Positions 49,277-57,580 of a stretch of 58,057 bases of DNA are shown here, one piece after another. The notes under the pieces were generated by a model that saw nothing but the letters and a program-made list of their open reading frames with translations, did not search any database and had not been told where the DNA came from. The stretch's first letter is position 1. Every line of letters starts with the position of its first letter. The position numbers were made by a program, and so were the translations under genes. This DNA comes from a bacterium (GTDB lineage Bacteria > UBA10199 > 2-02-FULL-44-16 > JAAZCA01): assembly GCA_041648665.1 (NCBI GenBank), contig JBAZOP010000008.1, positions 1-58,057 of the forward strand. Reading direction: 5' to 3'.

Positions 49277-49926
49277 GCCCGCTCCATCGCCTCAAGGAGC
49301 CGGGCGAGCGCGATATCGTACTCTTTCACGGCCAGATCGGCATGCTTCGCGGCCTCATCGAGGCGGGGATTCGCCTCCTCCGCGAGGATGGGTGCGATGC
49401 ACTCGAGGCCGAGGAGGTTGCCCGCGAGAATGGTGGTGCCCGATCCCATGAAGGGATCGAGGACCACGTCGCCCGGAGCGGCGAACCGCGAGAGCAGGTG
49501 CAGGGCGTCGTGGATGGACTGCTCCCAGGGGTGGTAGCGCTTCTGCTTCATGCCCGCGATGACGTCGACGAAGATGCGCTTGTTCGGTTTCTTCGGGGCT
49601 TTCTGGTAGATGACGATGGGCTTGTGCTTGGCGATCGCGTTCTTCTGGTGCACGAGGATGCTCTCCCGCCGGTTGATCTGCATGCAGATCCAGTACCATT
49701 CGAGCCTCTTGCCGAGGATCTGCATGATCTCGTGGAGGTGGTACTGCGGGGCATACGTGATGAGGAAGCCGCTCGGTTTGAGCAGGCGTGGCGCGTGCGT
49801 GCCGAGGAGCGCATAGGCCTCGCGGTAGAGGTCCTTGACGTAGGGGGGGTCGGTGAAGATGAGGTCGATGGAGTTCGCGGGGAGATCGGCCATGCCGCTA
49901 TCGCAGTCCTGGCAGAGGATCTTCAT
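49273..49926 (-). CDS. Complete beta-class DNA methyltransferase
   Basis: 217 aa. Motif IV TDPPY at 25-29 comes first; later GDVVLDPFMGSGTTILAGNL (SAM-binding motif I). SIHDALHLLSRFAAPGDVV links them. Methylates adenine N6 or cytosine N4, probably protecting viral DNA from host restriction. No cognate nuclease is next to it. Confidence 0.9.
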   Translation of the reverse strand: MKILCQDCDSGMADLPANSIDLIFTDPPYVKDLYREAYALLGTHAPRLLKPSGFLITYAPQYHLHEIMQILGKRLEWYWICMQINRRESILVHQKNAIAKHKPIVIYQKAPKKPNKRIFVDVIAGMKQKRYHPWEQSIHDALHLLSRFAAPGDVVLDPFMGSGTTILAGNLLGLECIAPILAEEANPRLDEAAKHADLAVKEYDIALARLLEAMERA

Positions 49927-49942
49927 ACCTTCTCCGCGACCG

Positions 49943-50182
49943 TCACGATCGCGCCTCCTTCCTGACCCTCTTGCCCAGCGCGAATGCATGATGCTGCATC
50001 CCGATACGGGGATGCTTCCGGACAAGCCCCACGAATGCCCCGTCGAGATTCTGCTGACCGAGCTTCCTCGAGGGGAAGAAGAGGAAGGGCATCTTCCAGC
50101 AGCGGTCGCAGAAAGACCGTTCATACGCTGGCTCGTAGTGCTCCTCGCCCTCGATGGGAAATCCGCAGGATCCGCAAATCAT
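49943..50182 (-). CDS. Zinc-finger protein, paralogue of 10346-10633
   Basis: 79 aa. MICGSCGFPIEGEEHYEP, FCDRC, PSRKLGQQNLDGAFVGLVRK. The element A homologue shares all these blocks in the same order. Conserved zinc ligands plus a basic half suggest nucleic-acid binding. Function unknown. Confidence 0.8.
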   Translation of the reverse strand: MICGSCGFPIEGEEHYEPAYERSFCDRCWKMPFLFFPSRKLGQQNLDGAFVGLVRKHPRIGMQHHAFALGKRVRKEARS

Positions 50183-50877
50183 GACGTCGCACCTCCTCGC
50201 GTGGTGCCGAACTTACCAAGGTGCATGATGGCCCCGCAGATGACACCGTTCCCGTCCTCGCGGAGATCGACGATCATCCGGATATGGTCGAGGGTGGCTC
50301 GCTGCTCCATCTGCCCCAGCACCTCCACCTTCACGATCTCCTCGACCTCATCGGACCCTCCGGCGTTCAGACGAGCATACAGGTCCTGCAGCTCCTTCGT
50401 GGTGAGGTAGGTCCGGCAGAGCGTTTTTGCATTCTCGATATGTGCTTTTTTGAGTATACCACCTGCTATTTCAGGTGAAAGGGGGATTTTCAGATCGTTT
50501 TCTGCGTATTTCCCCTCGCCCCGAGCAGCTGGTTTTATATACTCCTCAGGCTTGGCGATCGCCGTTTTCGACTTCACAACCGGTATTTTTCCCGGCGATC
50601 CGAGGTCTCCTTTATATACGACCTTCTGCCCGAACCGCTGATCGTGCACTAAAAGTGCTTCATAGAGGCGTATCGCATAGGGTGCACCGACCTTGATTTC
50701 CTCTCGAACTAGCTCGAGAACTCGATCGTCGACGGGCTTTGTTGCCGAAAGTATCGACTGGCAGAGGAGGTCGAGGAGGGCATCGCGGCAGACCTTCGAG
50801 GCGTTGACCTGCATCCCCTGAAGGGCTTTATGGAGACGTTTTGGGAAACGAACTTGCAGGAGGTTTCCGTCATACAT
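50179..50877 (-). CDS. RHH-domain regulator next to operator array
   Basis: ATG 50877 with GGAGGTG 7 nt upstream, 232 aa. The N-terminus LLQVRFPKRLHKALQGMQVN and SKVCRDALLDLLCQSI is a ribbon-helix-helix domain. A long C-terminal part (AIRLYEALLVHDQRFGQKVV; TYLTTKELQDLYARLNAG) is helical. It lies directly downstream of five 14-bp-spaced TGTAGCTACA sites, so it probably binds them and controls its own operon or partition. Confidence 0.7.
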   Translation of the reverse strand: MYDGNLLQVRFPKRLHKALQGMQVNASKVCRDALLDLLCQSILSATKPVDDRVLELVREEIKVGAPYAIRLYEALLVHDQRFGQKVVYKGDLGSPGKIPVVKSKTAIAKPEEYIKPAARGEGKYAENDLKIPLSPEIAGGILKKAHIENAKTLCRTYLTTKELQDLYARLNAGGSDEVEEIVKVEVLGQMEQRATLDHIRMIVDLREDGNGVICGAIMHLGKFGTTRGGATS

Positions 50878-50904
50878 GGGCGACCACCTCCGATCCACCG
50901 GCCG

Positions 50905-51094
50905 TGTAGCTACACGAGTGTAGCTGCATTTGTGTAGCTACATTTCCGTTGTACTGTCTCTCTCTCTCTAGCTCTCGTTCTCGAGTACTAGGTACTAGGT
51001 ATATTTCCACTGGAACGCTATGGTTCGTCGCACGGTTTTTCGGTGTACAACGGAAATGTACCGGCAGATTTGTAGCTACAACTTTGTAGCTACA
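50905..51094. promoter_or_regulatory. Symmetrical operator array
   Basis: Palindrome TGTAGCTACA occurs at 50905, 50933, 51071 and 51085, with a one-mismatch copy (TGTAGCTGCA) at 50919. Spacing is exactly 14 bp within each group. Between the groups ACATTTCCGTTGTAC (50940-50954) is repeated inverted as GTACAACGGAAATGT (51044-51058). The centre has TCTCTCTC, TACTAGGTACTAGG and a TATA-like GGTATATTT. Probably a promoter-operator or a partition/origin site. Confidence 0.8.
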
Positions 51095-51102
51095 GAGAAA
51101 AA

Positions 51103-51432
51103 TCATGGCGATACGCCCCCTTTCAGCGAATCAAGAATTGTCTGTTCTTCTTCTCCCACGAACGTACAGAGTCCCCGAGAGGGTGTCGCTGTCGGATCCC
51201 TGCTCTCGACCGCCTTCCGGTCCTCCTGATACTCAAGCTGATCGAGCATCTTCCACTGGCCCTCGTTCGAAATCCAGAGCCACGTGATCTTCGTCCGGTT
51301 CTCCTCCTCCCAGACCTTCGCCCAGCGGAGGATCCCATAGAAGTCTTTCTTTCCCCAGACGGGGATCGCGTTGATGATATGTGGGGATTCCGCGAGCCGC
51401 AGCGCGATGTACGTCGAGAGAGGTGGAGTCAT
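51103..51432 (-). CDS. Unknown 109-aa protein
   Basis: The start overlaps the helicase stop (ATGA). Trp-rich middle (GILRWAKVWEEENRTKITWL), C-terminal TFVGEEEQTILDSLKGG. Last gene of the replication operon before the operator array. No family recognised. Confidence 0.65.
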   Translation of the reverse strand: MTPPLSTYIALRLAESPHIINAIPVWGKKDFYGILRWAKVWEEENRTKITWLWISNEGQWKMLDQLEYQEDRKAVESRDPTATPSRGLCTFVGEEEQTILDSLKGGVSP

Positions 51433-52937
51433 CGCTCGATCACCTCGATCTCGAATCCCTTTTCCCTGAGACCCCAGAGCCGTTTGCCGTATTTGCCGAG
51501 CTCTTCTTTCGTCATCACGATATCATGACGGAGGTCCTCGCCATCGGCGTGCATGAGGCGGCCCGTGCGCTGGAGTTCCTGCTGCCGCGATCCGTAGAGG
51601 AAGTCGACCTCGATGATGCGGTCGAGATCCGCGATCGAGACGCCGAGGTCGGCAACTCTCGAGGCTACGATGACCTCGTTCTCGGCGATGACCTTGAGGC
51701 GGTTCGTGGTATCGCCGTAGATGAACGGGACCTTCAGTCGCTTCGCGATCTTCTCCCCGAGCTCGAGTGAGTCGCAAAAGATCAGTGTCTTTCTCCCGGG
51801 CTCGAGGAGGTTCTTGACCTCCCGCATCTTCGCATCGGCATTCTTCACGACATAGACGAAAACCCGGTGATACGTCCGTCCCGTCTCGACCATGTACTCT
51901 TTCCAGTTGATGCCGACGGGAATCCCAGTCAGGGCGAAGATGTAGTTCTCGCGGCCGTCCTCCCTGAAGGGACTCGCAGAAAGACCGATCCGATACTTCG
52001 TCGAAACGAGCGCGAGCCGCGAGAACGTGTTCGCGGGAAGTTTATGGCACTCATCGAAGATCGCGAGGGTGAACCGCTGCCCGAGGATTGCACGGCTCGC
52101 GTAATTGAGGACGGTGAACCTATCCCACTGCGAACCGAGGAGCTGCTTGATCCGGAGAAGCCATTGCTCTTTCAAGGTCGTCGTCGGGACTACGACGAGG
52201 ATCTTCCCCTTCAGGTGATCCGCGATATCGAGCGCGAGGTATGTCTTGCCGGCGCCGGTCGGGTAGAAGATCCCCGTCGCTCCCGTCTGCATGAACGTCT
52301 CGCGGGCCCTGACCTGGTAGGGCCGGAGCTGGATCGTGCCCGATGGTTCGCGGAGATCCTCCTCCGCGACGGGCCGCGACCGATAGGGGAGGCAGCCGTG
52401 CGCGACCATCTCGGCGATGACGTCAAACTCTTTGCCCTTCTTGATCGTCGCGGTCCCGGCGGAGATGTCCTTCAGCAGAGGTCCGAGAATCTCCCGGACC
52501 TTCTCTTCCTCCTCGACGGGGAAGTCGAGCCGGTCGCCCACGACCTCGCCATGCAAGTCTCGTTTCGCGTTCACCGCATCGATGAGGTCCTGAGGGGCCT
52601 CGCCGAGCCAGCCGGCGTACTGGCTGAACCGGAAGACGTTGTACGTCTCGGTCTCCTGGTGGAGCCAGCCGACCTGGAAATCGATGAACTTCGGGACGAC
52701 GACGAGGACCTCGTTCTTCTTGAACGGGAGGATGGCATACGGTTTCTTGAAGAAGTGGCGGAGGGCGTCGCCGTCGACGCCACCGACCGATTCGATCGTC
52801 GCGACGGTTCGGTCGACCTCCTCCTCGCGCTCCCGGACCTGGCGCTCGACCTCCTCGAGACGGCGCTTGAGGGCGGCGGCTGCCTCGAGGATCCCCTCGA
52901 TCTCGGCGCCAGCGAAGAGGGCCGCGGAGGGCTTCAT
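51429..52937 (-). CDS. Superfamily 2 helicase (XPB-like)
   Basis: 502 aa. An N-terminal ~200-residue extension starts with a coiled coil (KRRLEEVERQVREREEEVDR). Helicase core: QLRPYQVRA Q-motif-like, Walker A PTGAGKT at 226-232, DECH at 295-298, LSASPF at 319-324, and QRTGRLMH near the C-terminus. Resembles XPB/RadD-type ATPases that unwind DNA in repair or replication restart. In an early operon with a resolvase and PCNA, it probably serves viral DNA replication. Confidence 0.9.
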   Translation of the reverse strand: MKPSAALFAGAEIEGILEAAAALKRRLEEVERQVREREEEVDRTVATIESVGGVDGDALRHFFKKPYAILPFKKNEVLVVVPKFIDFQVGWLHQETETYNVFRFSQYAGWLGEAPQDLIDAVNAKRDLHGEVVGDRLDFPVEEEEKVREILGPLLKDISAGTATIKKGKEFDVIAEMVAHGCLPYRSRPVAEEDLREPSGTIQLRPYQVRARETFMQTGATGIFYPTGAGKTYLALDIADHLKGKILVVVPTTTLKEQWLLRIKQLLGSQWDRFTVLNYASRAILGQRFTLAIFDECHKLPANTFSRLALVSTKYRIGLSASPFREDGRENYIFALTGIPVGINWKEYMVETGRTYHRVFVYVVKNADAKMREVKNLLEPGRKTLIFCDSLELGEKIAKRLKVPFIYGDTTNRLKVIAENEVIVASRVADLGVSIADLDRIIEVDFLYGSRQQELQRTGRLMHADGEDLRHDIVMTKEELGKYGKRLWGLREKGFEIEVIER

Positions 52938-53275
52938 CGGGAGACCTCCGAGATGCAGGCCGTGACGCTCTCGCCCTTGAGGAGCCGAACCATCTCGTTC
53001 GTCGAGATCACCCGGTCGGGCTGGCGGGGAATGCGGATCACGATCGCTTTGCCGGATCGGCTCATTCTGACCGAGCCCACGCTCTGCGGAGTCTCCTCCG
53101 CGAAGAGCGCCGTCTGGGCCGCCACCCTGACCGCGAGATGCGTCTCGACCCGTCGGCCGTGCATGACTTCAAGCAGCATCTCCGTATCGATGAAGTAGCG
53201 GCAGTGCTCGAGCTTGAGACTGATTTGGGCGCCCATCTTGGCCGCGGTCCCGCAGGGCACGAAGGTCTTGGTCAC
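52934..53275 (-). CDS. Unknown 113-aa protein
   Basis: GTG start overlapping the upstream stop (GTGA). AQISLKLEHCRYFIDTEMLL, then RMSRSGKAIVIRIPRQPDRV resembles an AbrB-like strand but is not clear. Precedes the helicase; function unknown. Confidence 0.65.
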   Translation of the reverse strand: MTKTFVPCGTAAKMGAQISLKLEHCRYFIDTEMLLEVMHGRRVETHLAVRVAAQTALFAEETPQSVGSVRMSRSGKAIVIRIPRQPDRVISTNEMVRLLKGESVTACISEVSR

Positions 53276-53403
53276 GTCCCTCCCTCCTGCTCAAGAGCGA
53301 CGACGCAGCACGGCAGGGGGCAGAGGTAGAGGATCCGCTTCTTCGAATCCCAGTACGCCCCGACCCAGAGGTCAAACCATGCGAAAAAGAATCGTATCTT
53401 CAT
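53272..53403 (-). CDS. 43-aa protein
   Basis: Overlaps both neighbours (ATGA before, GTGA after). Starts MKIRFFFAWFDLWVGAYWDS, then LYLCPLPCCVVALEQEGG: aromatic and Cys-rich, weakly hydrophobic. Function unknown. Confidence 0.6.
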   Translation of the reverse strand: MKIRFFFAWFDLWVGAYWDSKKRILYLCPLPCCVVALEQEGGT

Positions 53404-54140
53404 CCCTGCATCGCCCTCCGCAGGTCGTCCTTGATGTAAAACCGCTTGCCCAGGTTCAGGAGATGGCACGTGACGGATTCCCCGAACGCCCGCCAGTCGA
53501 TCGCCACCGGAGGACGCTCGTGGTTGAGCATCCCCACCTTGTATTCGTCCACGAACAGATGCGTGGCGTCGATGAGGTCGAGCGTCTGCTTTGCCGAGAA
53601 GACGGGCTCCAGCGAGACCCACGTCGGGATGCCGAGCAGGTGTGCCCGCTGGAGGGCCTCGATCCGCTCCAGCGTCGGGGCGGCATGGGGTTCGTAGCGC
53701 TGCCGCATCGCTTCGTCCGTGAAGACGAGCGTCGTGGCGTAGGTGATCTGCTTCGGATAGAGCCGCCAGAGATCGACGTCCCGCAGACTCCGGAGGCCTC
53801 CCTTCGTGAGAATCGTCACGTTCAATCCTCTCGGGAGGAGAATTTCGAGCGCGTACCGCGTGAGCTCGTAGTAGGTATCGATCCGCTGATAGGGATCGCA
53901 GGTGAAGCAGAGGAGGATCGATCGCTGCTCGGCCCGTTGGGCGAGCTCGTCCGCATCCCTCCGGAGGGCATTGAGGATCAGCCGCGGTGCCGGCTTGACG
54001 AACGCCTCCGGCGTGATATGCAGCACGTCGGGCGCATAGCAGTACGTGCAGGCGTGGTCGCAACCTCGGTAGAGGTTGACCGCGAGATCCGCATACTCCT
54101 TCGCCCGACCTTTCGGTTCGTAGATAACGCGGAGGGTCAC
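53400..54140 (-). CDS. Radical SAM protein (SplB-like)
   Basis: GTG 54140 overlaps the upstream stop (GTGA), 246 aa. The cluster motif CDHACTYC has Cys27, Cys31 and Cys34, binding a 4Fe-4S cluster. CFTCDPYQRIDTYYELTRYA and ILTKGGLRSLRDVDLWRLYP are as in SPL-related radical SAM enzymes (COG1533-like). Spore photoproduct lyase repairs UV dimers, but many relatives have unknown substrates. A DNA repair or nucleotide modification role is inferred from its replication-gene neighbours. Confidence 0.85.
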   Translation of the reverse strand: MTLRVIYEPKGRAKEYADLAVNLYRGCDHACTYCYAPDVLHITPEAFVKPAPRLILNALRRDADELAQRAEQRSILLCFTCDPYQRIDTYYELTRYALEILLPRGLNVTILTKGGLRSLRDVDLWRLYPKQITYATTLVFTDEAMRQRYEPHAAPTLERIEALQRAHLLGIPTWVSLEPVFSAKQTLDLIDATHLFVDEYKVGMLNHERPPVAIDWRAFGESVTCHLLNLGKRFYIKDDLRRAMQG

Positions 54141-54589
54141 GCGATCAGCTCCTCCGGACACCACCTGATGATCTGTGCCGGGAAGGATCCGCCGGCCCGC
54201 TTGACGGCCTTCTCGTGCATGCCCAGCAGCACGCGGCCGAGCTCCTCTCCCGTGGGAGGAACGATACCGTCCTTCGCGGCAAGCCGGTCCAGGAGAGTCC
54301 AGGGCACGAGGATCGGCTCGACCCGTATCTGATCCACCTGGCAGTACGTGGTATCGGCTGTGAGGCGGATCCCCCCGCGCTCGATCCAGATATCGTCGAC
54401 CGAGACGAGTGGCCAGTAGGGGGTGCGGAAGCTCCACTTCGATCGGTAGGGCTTTCCCTCCCAGCCATGCAGGCTCAGGAGATCACCGATCGCGAATCGT
54501 CGACCGGGCCGGATCGTCTGCGTGCATTCCTCCGCGAGGACGGCCGCAATCTTCGGGGGATACGTGAGGGGAAGGTTGTGCTTCTTCAC
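54137..54589 (-). CDS. ASCH-like domain protein
   Basis: GTG 54589 overlaps the upstream stop (GTGA), 150 aa. CTQTIRPGRRFAIGDLLSLH, GWEGKPYRSKWSFR and a following strand resemble the ASCH/PUA-like RNA- or nucleotide-binding fold. Often adjacent to radical SAM genes in phages. Could recognise modified bases; unproven. Confidence 0.65.
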   Translation of the reverse strand: MKKHNLPLTYPPKIAAVLAEECTQTIRPGRRFAIGDLLSLHGWEGKPYRSKWSFRTPYWPLVSVDDIWIERGGIRLTADTTYCQVDQIRVEPILVPWTLLDRLAAKDGIVPPTGEELGRVLLGMHEKAVKRAGGSFPAQIIRWCPEELIA

Positions 54590-55041
54590 GTCGACATTCC
54601 CCCTGCGCCCTGGGTATCTCTTCGTATCGCACAGTGCATCGCCTCCTCGAGGACGGGACCTATCCGGCCCGAGACCGCGTGCTCGAGGAGTATGTTCTCG
54701 GTCCCGCAGATCTCGAAGATCCGCCACGTCCCTGTGGCCTTACCAATCGTCCTGGCCTCGTAGAGAGCGATCCAGCGGTGCACGAAGGGGCAGAAGGGAA
54801 CGGCCCGAATCTGATCGAGGTCTTCCTTGAACCTGGTCTCCGCGGCCTTCAGGGACTTGAAGGGGCTCGCGGTCCGCTTGACCTGGATCAGGTACAGCCC
54901 CCAGGGCAGGCACGCCACGACGTCGAAGGTACCCTTGCTGGCGTGACTGCGTTCCGACCACGCCTGCGGATGGAGGTCCTCGATGGCCCGCATGAGGCGA
55001 AGCTCGGGCCGGTACCCGCGCTCGTAATTCTTGTTCGTCAC
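54586..55041 (-). CDS. Hjc-like Holliday-junction resolvase / nuclease
   Basis: GTG 55041 overlaps the upstream stop (GTGA), 151 aa. YERGYRPELRLMRAIEDLHP, SERSHASKGTFDVVACLPWG and LYLIQVKRTASP match the archaeal Hjc pattern (RExEL, S.GxxDvvA, liQVK): Glu, Asp and the QxK catalytic set of the PD-(D/E)xK fold. Resolves recombination or replication intermediates before packaging. Confidence 0.75.
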   Translation of the reverse strand: MTNKNYERGYRPELRLMRAIEDLHPQAWSERSHASKGTFDVVACLPWGLYLIQVKRTASPFKSLKAAETRFKEDLDQIRAVPFCPFVHRWIALYEARTIGKATGTWRIFEICGTENILLEHAVSGRIGPVLEEAMHCAIRRDTQGAGGMST

Positions 55042-55166
55042 AGTCCAGCCTCCTGGCGAAGGAACTTTCGTCCCCAGCTCCGCGCCCGCTTTCTGGCACG
55101 GATGAACTCGCCCTGTTCGGTGTATCGGCGCTGCTCGTAGGTGCGTCGCGATACTTGGCCGCTCAT
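55038..55166 (-). CDS. 42-aa basic protein
   Basis: ATG 55166 overlaps the upstream stop (ATGA); its stop overlaps the resolvase start (GTGA). Very Arg-rich (TYEQRRYTEQGEFIRARKRA, SWGRKFLRQ), probably a nucleic-acid-binding peptide. Confidence 0.6.
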   Translation of the reverse strand: MSGQVSRRTYEQRRYTEQGEFIRARKRARSWGRKFLRQEAGL

Positions 55167-55645
55167 ACGATCGCCCCCCAGTTGAACTCCTGCAGGGCGT
55201 GGACGTGATCGGAACGGTTGATGGCACTATGGCCGCAGCCGCCCCGCTTGACCGAGCACGCGTACCCGTGGACGCGGAAGGTCTTGCCGAGGTTCTCCCC
55301 GATATAGTCGTCCTGGACGAGGCGCCGGCCGCACTCTGCACAACTCCTCCCACCCACCTCGAAGGGCGCGGAGAGCGGCGGGATAAGATGGCGCATCACG
55401 GGGAAGTTCGGCCCCTCGGAACTGCTCCAGTGCGAACTCTCGAGGGACGCGACGGTCTCCCGAAGCTGCGTGAGGTCCTCGTGGGAGGGTCGACCGTTCT
55501 TCTTCTCGGCCCCCTCCCCGGTGGAGCGGTGCGTGATCTGGCCTTTCTTCGTGATTGTGGCTTCGTTCTTGGCCCGCTGTTTGGATGTCCATGCCTGGCC
55601 GCCCCTTCGGCCGGCCTTCTTGGTCATGGGGATCTTGCTTCTCAT
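55163..55645 (-). CDS. Zinc-finger protein, 160 aa
   Basis: ATG 55645 overlaps the upstream stop (TGATG). A basic N-terminus (MRSKIPMTKKAGRRGGQAW...KKGQITHRSTGEG) precedes a treble-clef-like zinc site: RSCAECGRRLVQDDYIGENL then GYACSVKRGGCGHSAI. Nucleic-acid binding likely; function unknown. Confidence 0.65.
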   Translation of the reverse strand: MRSKIPMTKKAGRRGGQAWTSKQRAKNEATITKKGQITHRSTGEGAEKKNGRPSHEDLTQLRETVASLESSHWSSSEGPNFPVMRHLIPPLSAPFEVGGRSCAECGRRLVQDDYIGENLGKTFRVHGYACSVKRGGCGHSAINRSDHVHALQEFNWGAIV

Positions 55646-55944
55646 CAGGATCCCTCCCTCTTCTCCGTGGGCTTGACGGAAGTGACGGAGGGATGTTCTG
55701 CGATGGGGACGCTGGGAACGATGCACTCGACGGGGATTTCGATGCGAGCCACTGACTGCAGGGGCATGAAGCAGGCGTCGGGGATCGAGATAACGAGGGC
55801 CGTTCGCACGGTTCGCAGTATCTTCTTATCGGGGGAACTAGGGCCCTTCGTCAGGGGCTCGAACTTCTCCTTCAGCGAGCAATCGACGTACTTCTTTCCC
55901 TTCTCGTCGATGCCGAACCGGAGGAAGACAGGGAACTCGACCAT
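55645..55944 (-). CDS. Unknown 99-aa protein
   Basis: VEFPVFLRFGIDEKGKKYVD and TVRTALVISIPDACFMPLQS: a beta-rich small domain. TGATG overlaps at both ends. No family recognised. Confidence 0.6.
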   Translation of the reverse strand: MVEFPVFLRFGIDEKGKKYVDCSLKEKFEPLTKGPSSPDKKILRTVRTALVISIPDACFMPLQSVARIEIPVECIVPSVPIAEHPSVTSVKPTEKREGS

Positions 55945-56201
55945 CAGGATCCCTCCTTGCGGATCGTGATATCCCGGACGATCGTCTGGACCGCGTATCC
56001 GGCCTGCTGGTAGACCTGAAAGAAATCCACGTCCGCAGCGAGCGCCTTCTTCTCCTTCTCGAGCTTAGCAATCTCCTCGCGCCGTTCCGAGATCTCGGCC
56101 TTGCGGCGGGTGATCTGCTGCTCGATCTCGTGGATCTTCTTCAGGAGAAAGGGATCAGGGTTCTTGCGCTTCTCAAGGAAGGGATAATCCTTCGCGGCCA
56201 T
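55944..56201 (-). CDS. 85-aa coiled-coil protein
   Basis: ATG 56201. HEIEQQITRRKAEISERREE, IAKLEKEKKALAADVDF form a long coiled coil, ending in a short strand region (YAVQTIVRDITIRKEG). Probably an oligomeric accessory of the early operon. Confidence 0.65.
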   Translation of the reverse strand: MAAKDYPFLEKRKNPDPFLLKKIHEIEQQITRRKAEISERREEIAKLEKEKKALAADVDFFQVYQQAGYAVQTIVRDITIRKEGS

Positions 56202-56205
56202 ACAA

Positions 56206-56835
56206 TCACGCCTTCCCCATGCAGGACTCGCAGAGCGTCCTGCCGCCCTTGTTGAGCATCGAGATCCCTTTCTGCTTGGCCGTGACCTCGGCTGTGCAGA
56301 TCTCGCAGCGATACTTCGCGCCATTCGCGGTGATGGGTTTCGGAGGTACAGAAGGTCCTGCCGGTTGACGTACAGCGGATTCTTCTGTCTGAGGGCCGGC
56401 AGGTTGCCTTGCGGGGTCCTTGAGGACCTCGGTCTGCATGGGAGGCGCGATTGCGGGGCGCTCCGCCTGGGTGTTACTGTTCGCCGTATCTGCTCCGCTA
56501 CCGTTGCTCGTCCGTGACACGCTCCCCTCCGCGGGACGTGCAGGTTCCGATTGAGGAGTCGTAATGGTGGGGTCCGGCAGGGCAAGCACGCGGAACCGAT
56601 AGGCGTCGATGCGCTCCCGGGTCGCGGGATGCGTCTGGCCGTAGTTCTTCAGGGTCTCGTAGACCGCGGCCTGGACCTCGATTACTCCCTTCGCGAGGTC
56701 GGCCTTCTCGTAGTGGCCGTCGATCTCGACCGAGAGCTGCTCGTAATTGTCTACGTTGATCTTGCAGCAGATGACGACGCGGTGCAGCTGCTGGGGCGAG
56801 GGCTTCTTCCCGCCCTTCTCCTGGGGTGCGGCCAT
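56206..56835 (-). CDS. 209-aa protein with C-terminal zinc ribbon
   Basis: N-terminal helical/strand domain (VVICCKINVDNYEQLSVEID; AKGVIEVQAAVYETLKNYGQ), a low-complexity Pro/Ser/Thr linker, and a zinc ribbon (KYRCEICTAEVTAKQKG...TLCESCMGKA). Possibly single-strand DNA binding by layout; not recognised by sequence. Confidence 0.65.
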   Translation of the reverse strand: MAAPQEKGGKKPSPQQLHRVVICCKINVDNYEQLSVEIDGHYEKADLAKGVIEVQAAVYETLKNYGQTHPATRERIDAYRFRVLALPDPTITTPQSEPARPAEGSVSRTSNGSGADTANSNTQAERPAIAPPMQTEVLKDPARQPAGPQTEESAVRQPAGPSVPPKPITANGAKYRCEICTAEVTAKQKGISMLNKGGRTLCESCMGKA

Positions 56836-56836
56836 G

Positions 56837-57028
56837 TCAGCCCCTCCCTTGGAGGACGAGGACGGGATCTCTCGGTTTGACGGTCGTCATGGCGGCCGTT
56901 TCGGCCTTGAGGATCTCAATCTGGATGTCGTGCAGCACCATGAGGGGGCTGGCGCCCAACTCGCGAGCCCGCTCCCGTATCTGGTCGGACTTGATGCGGC
57001 ACCACTTCTGGTACTCGGTTTCGTCCAT
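56837..57028 (-). CDS. 63-aa helical protein
   Basis: MDETEYQKWCRIKSDQIRER, then LHDIQIEILKAETAAMTTV. ATG overlaps the upstream stop (TGATG). Function unknown. Confidence 0.6.
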   Translation of the reverse strand: MDETEYQKWCRIKSDQIRERARELGASPLMVLHDIQIEILKAETAAMTTVKPRDPVLVLQGRG

Positions 57029-57333
57029 CAGCGATCACTCCGGATGCCCGCAAGGGTATCGTGGCCCTCGCAGCCCTCTCCCTCGAGGAGGTCATCGTCG
57101 TCAACATAGGGTTCGGGCTCGCAACAGGGACAGGTGCACTCCTCCCCCTCCTCGAGGTCGACCGCACAGCCATGGCAGTCGGGATCCCCGCCGGGACCCA
57201 CGGGACCGAGGTGCTGGGGTTCATGCTTCTTTTCGTTCCGCTGCATCTGGACCATGCTCCTCCGGAGGACCTTCGCGGCCGAGCGGCTCATGCCGCCCTT
57301 CCGACGGATCTGCTGCTTCGTTGGATCAGCCAT
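57028..57333 (-). CDS. Cys/acid-rich 101-aa protein
   Basis: ATG 57333. Basic start (TKQQIRRKGGMSRSAAKVLR) and an acidic Cys-rich second half (DPDCHGCAVDLEEGEECTCP, CCEPEPYVDDDDLL), probably metal-binding. Overlaps the next gene upstream by 8 nt. Confidence 0.6.
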   Translation of the reverse strand: MADPTKQQIRRKGGMSRSAAKVLRRSMVQMQRNEKKHEPQHLGPVGPGGDPDCHGCAVDLEEGEECTCPCCEPEPYVDDDDLLEGEGCEGHDTLAGIRSDR

Positions 57334-57580
57334 GGAGGGGCACCTCCTGATCGGTCGTGGCTCTCTCAGCGCTGGCGTTCGCATTGACGATGTCCATGCC
57401 GTTGATGAGGATCTTCTCGCACTCCCGGCAGAGGCTAATAGCGACCGGACCCTCCATGAGGGCGTCTTCCGTACCGGGCTTTGCCCGGAAGGACCAGCCC
57501 GCGATGACGATATCGGCATCCCCATGCACGCAGAGCATGCACTTCGCGGGGATGGCCGTTGGGGTGAGGCGGTCGCTCAT
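57326..57580 (-). CDS. 84-aa zinc-ribbon protein
   Basis: KCMLCVHGDADIVIAGWSFR and SLCRECEKILINGM: two CxxC pairs about 33 residues apart. ATGA overlap with the preceding gene. One of the many small zinc proteins of the early operon. Confidence 0.65.
   Translation of the reverse strand: MSDRLTPTAIPAKCMLCVHGDADIVIAGWSFRAKPGTEDALMEGPVAISLCRECEKILINGMDIVNANASAERATTDQEVPLHG

Noticed and set aside
50870..51106. 78-aa minus-strand ORF across the operator array
   Set aside because: Its sequence is made of the TGTAGCTACA and inverted repeats; region reads as regulatory.
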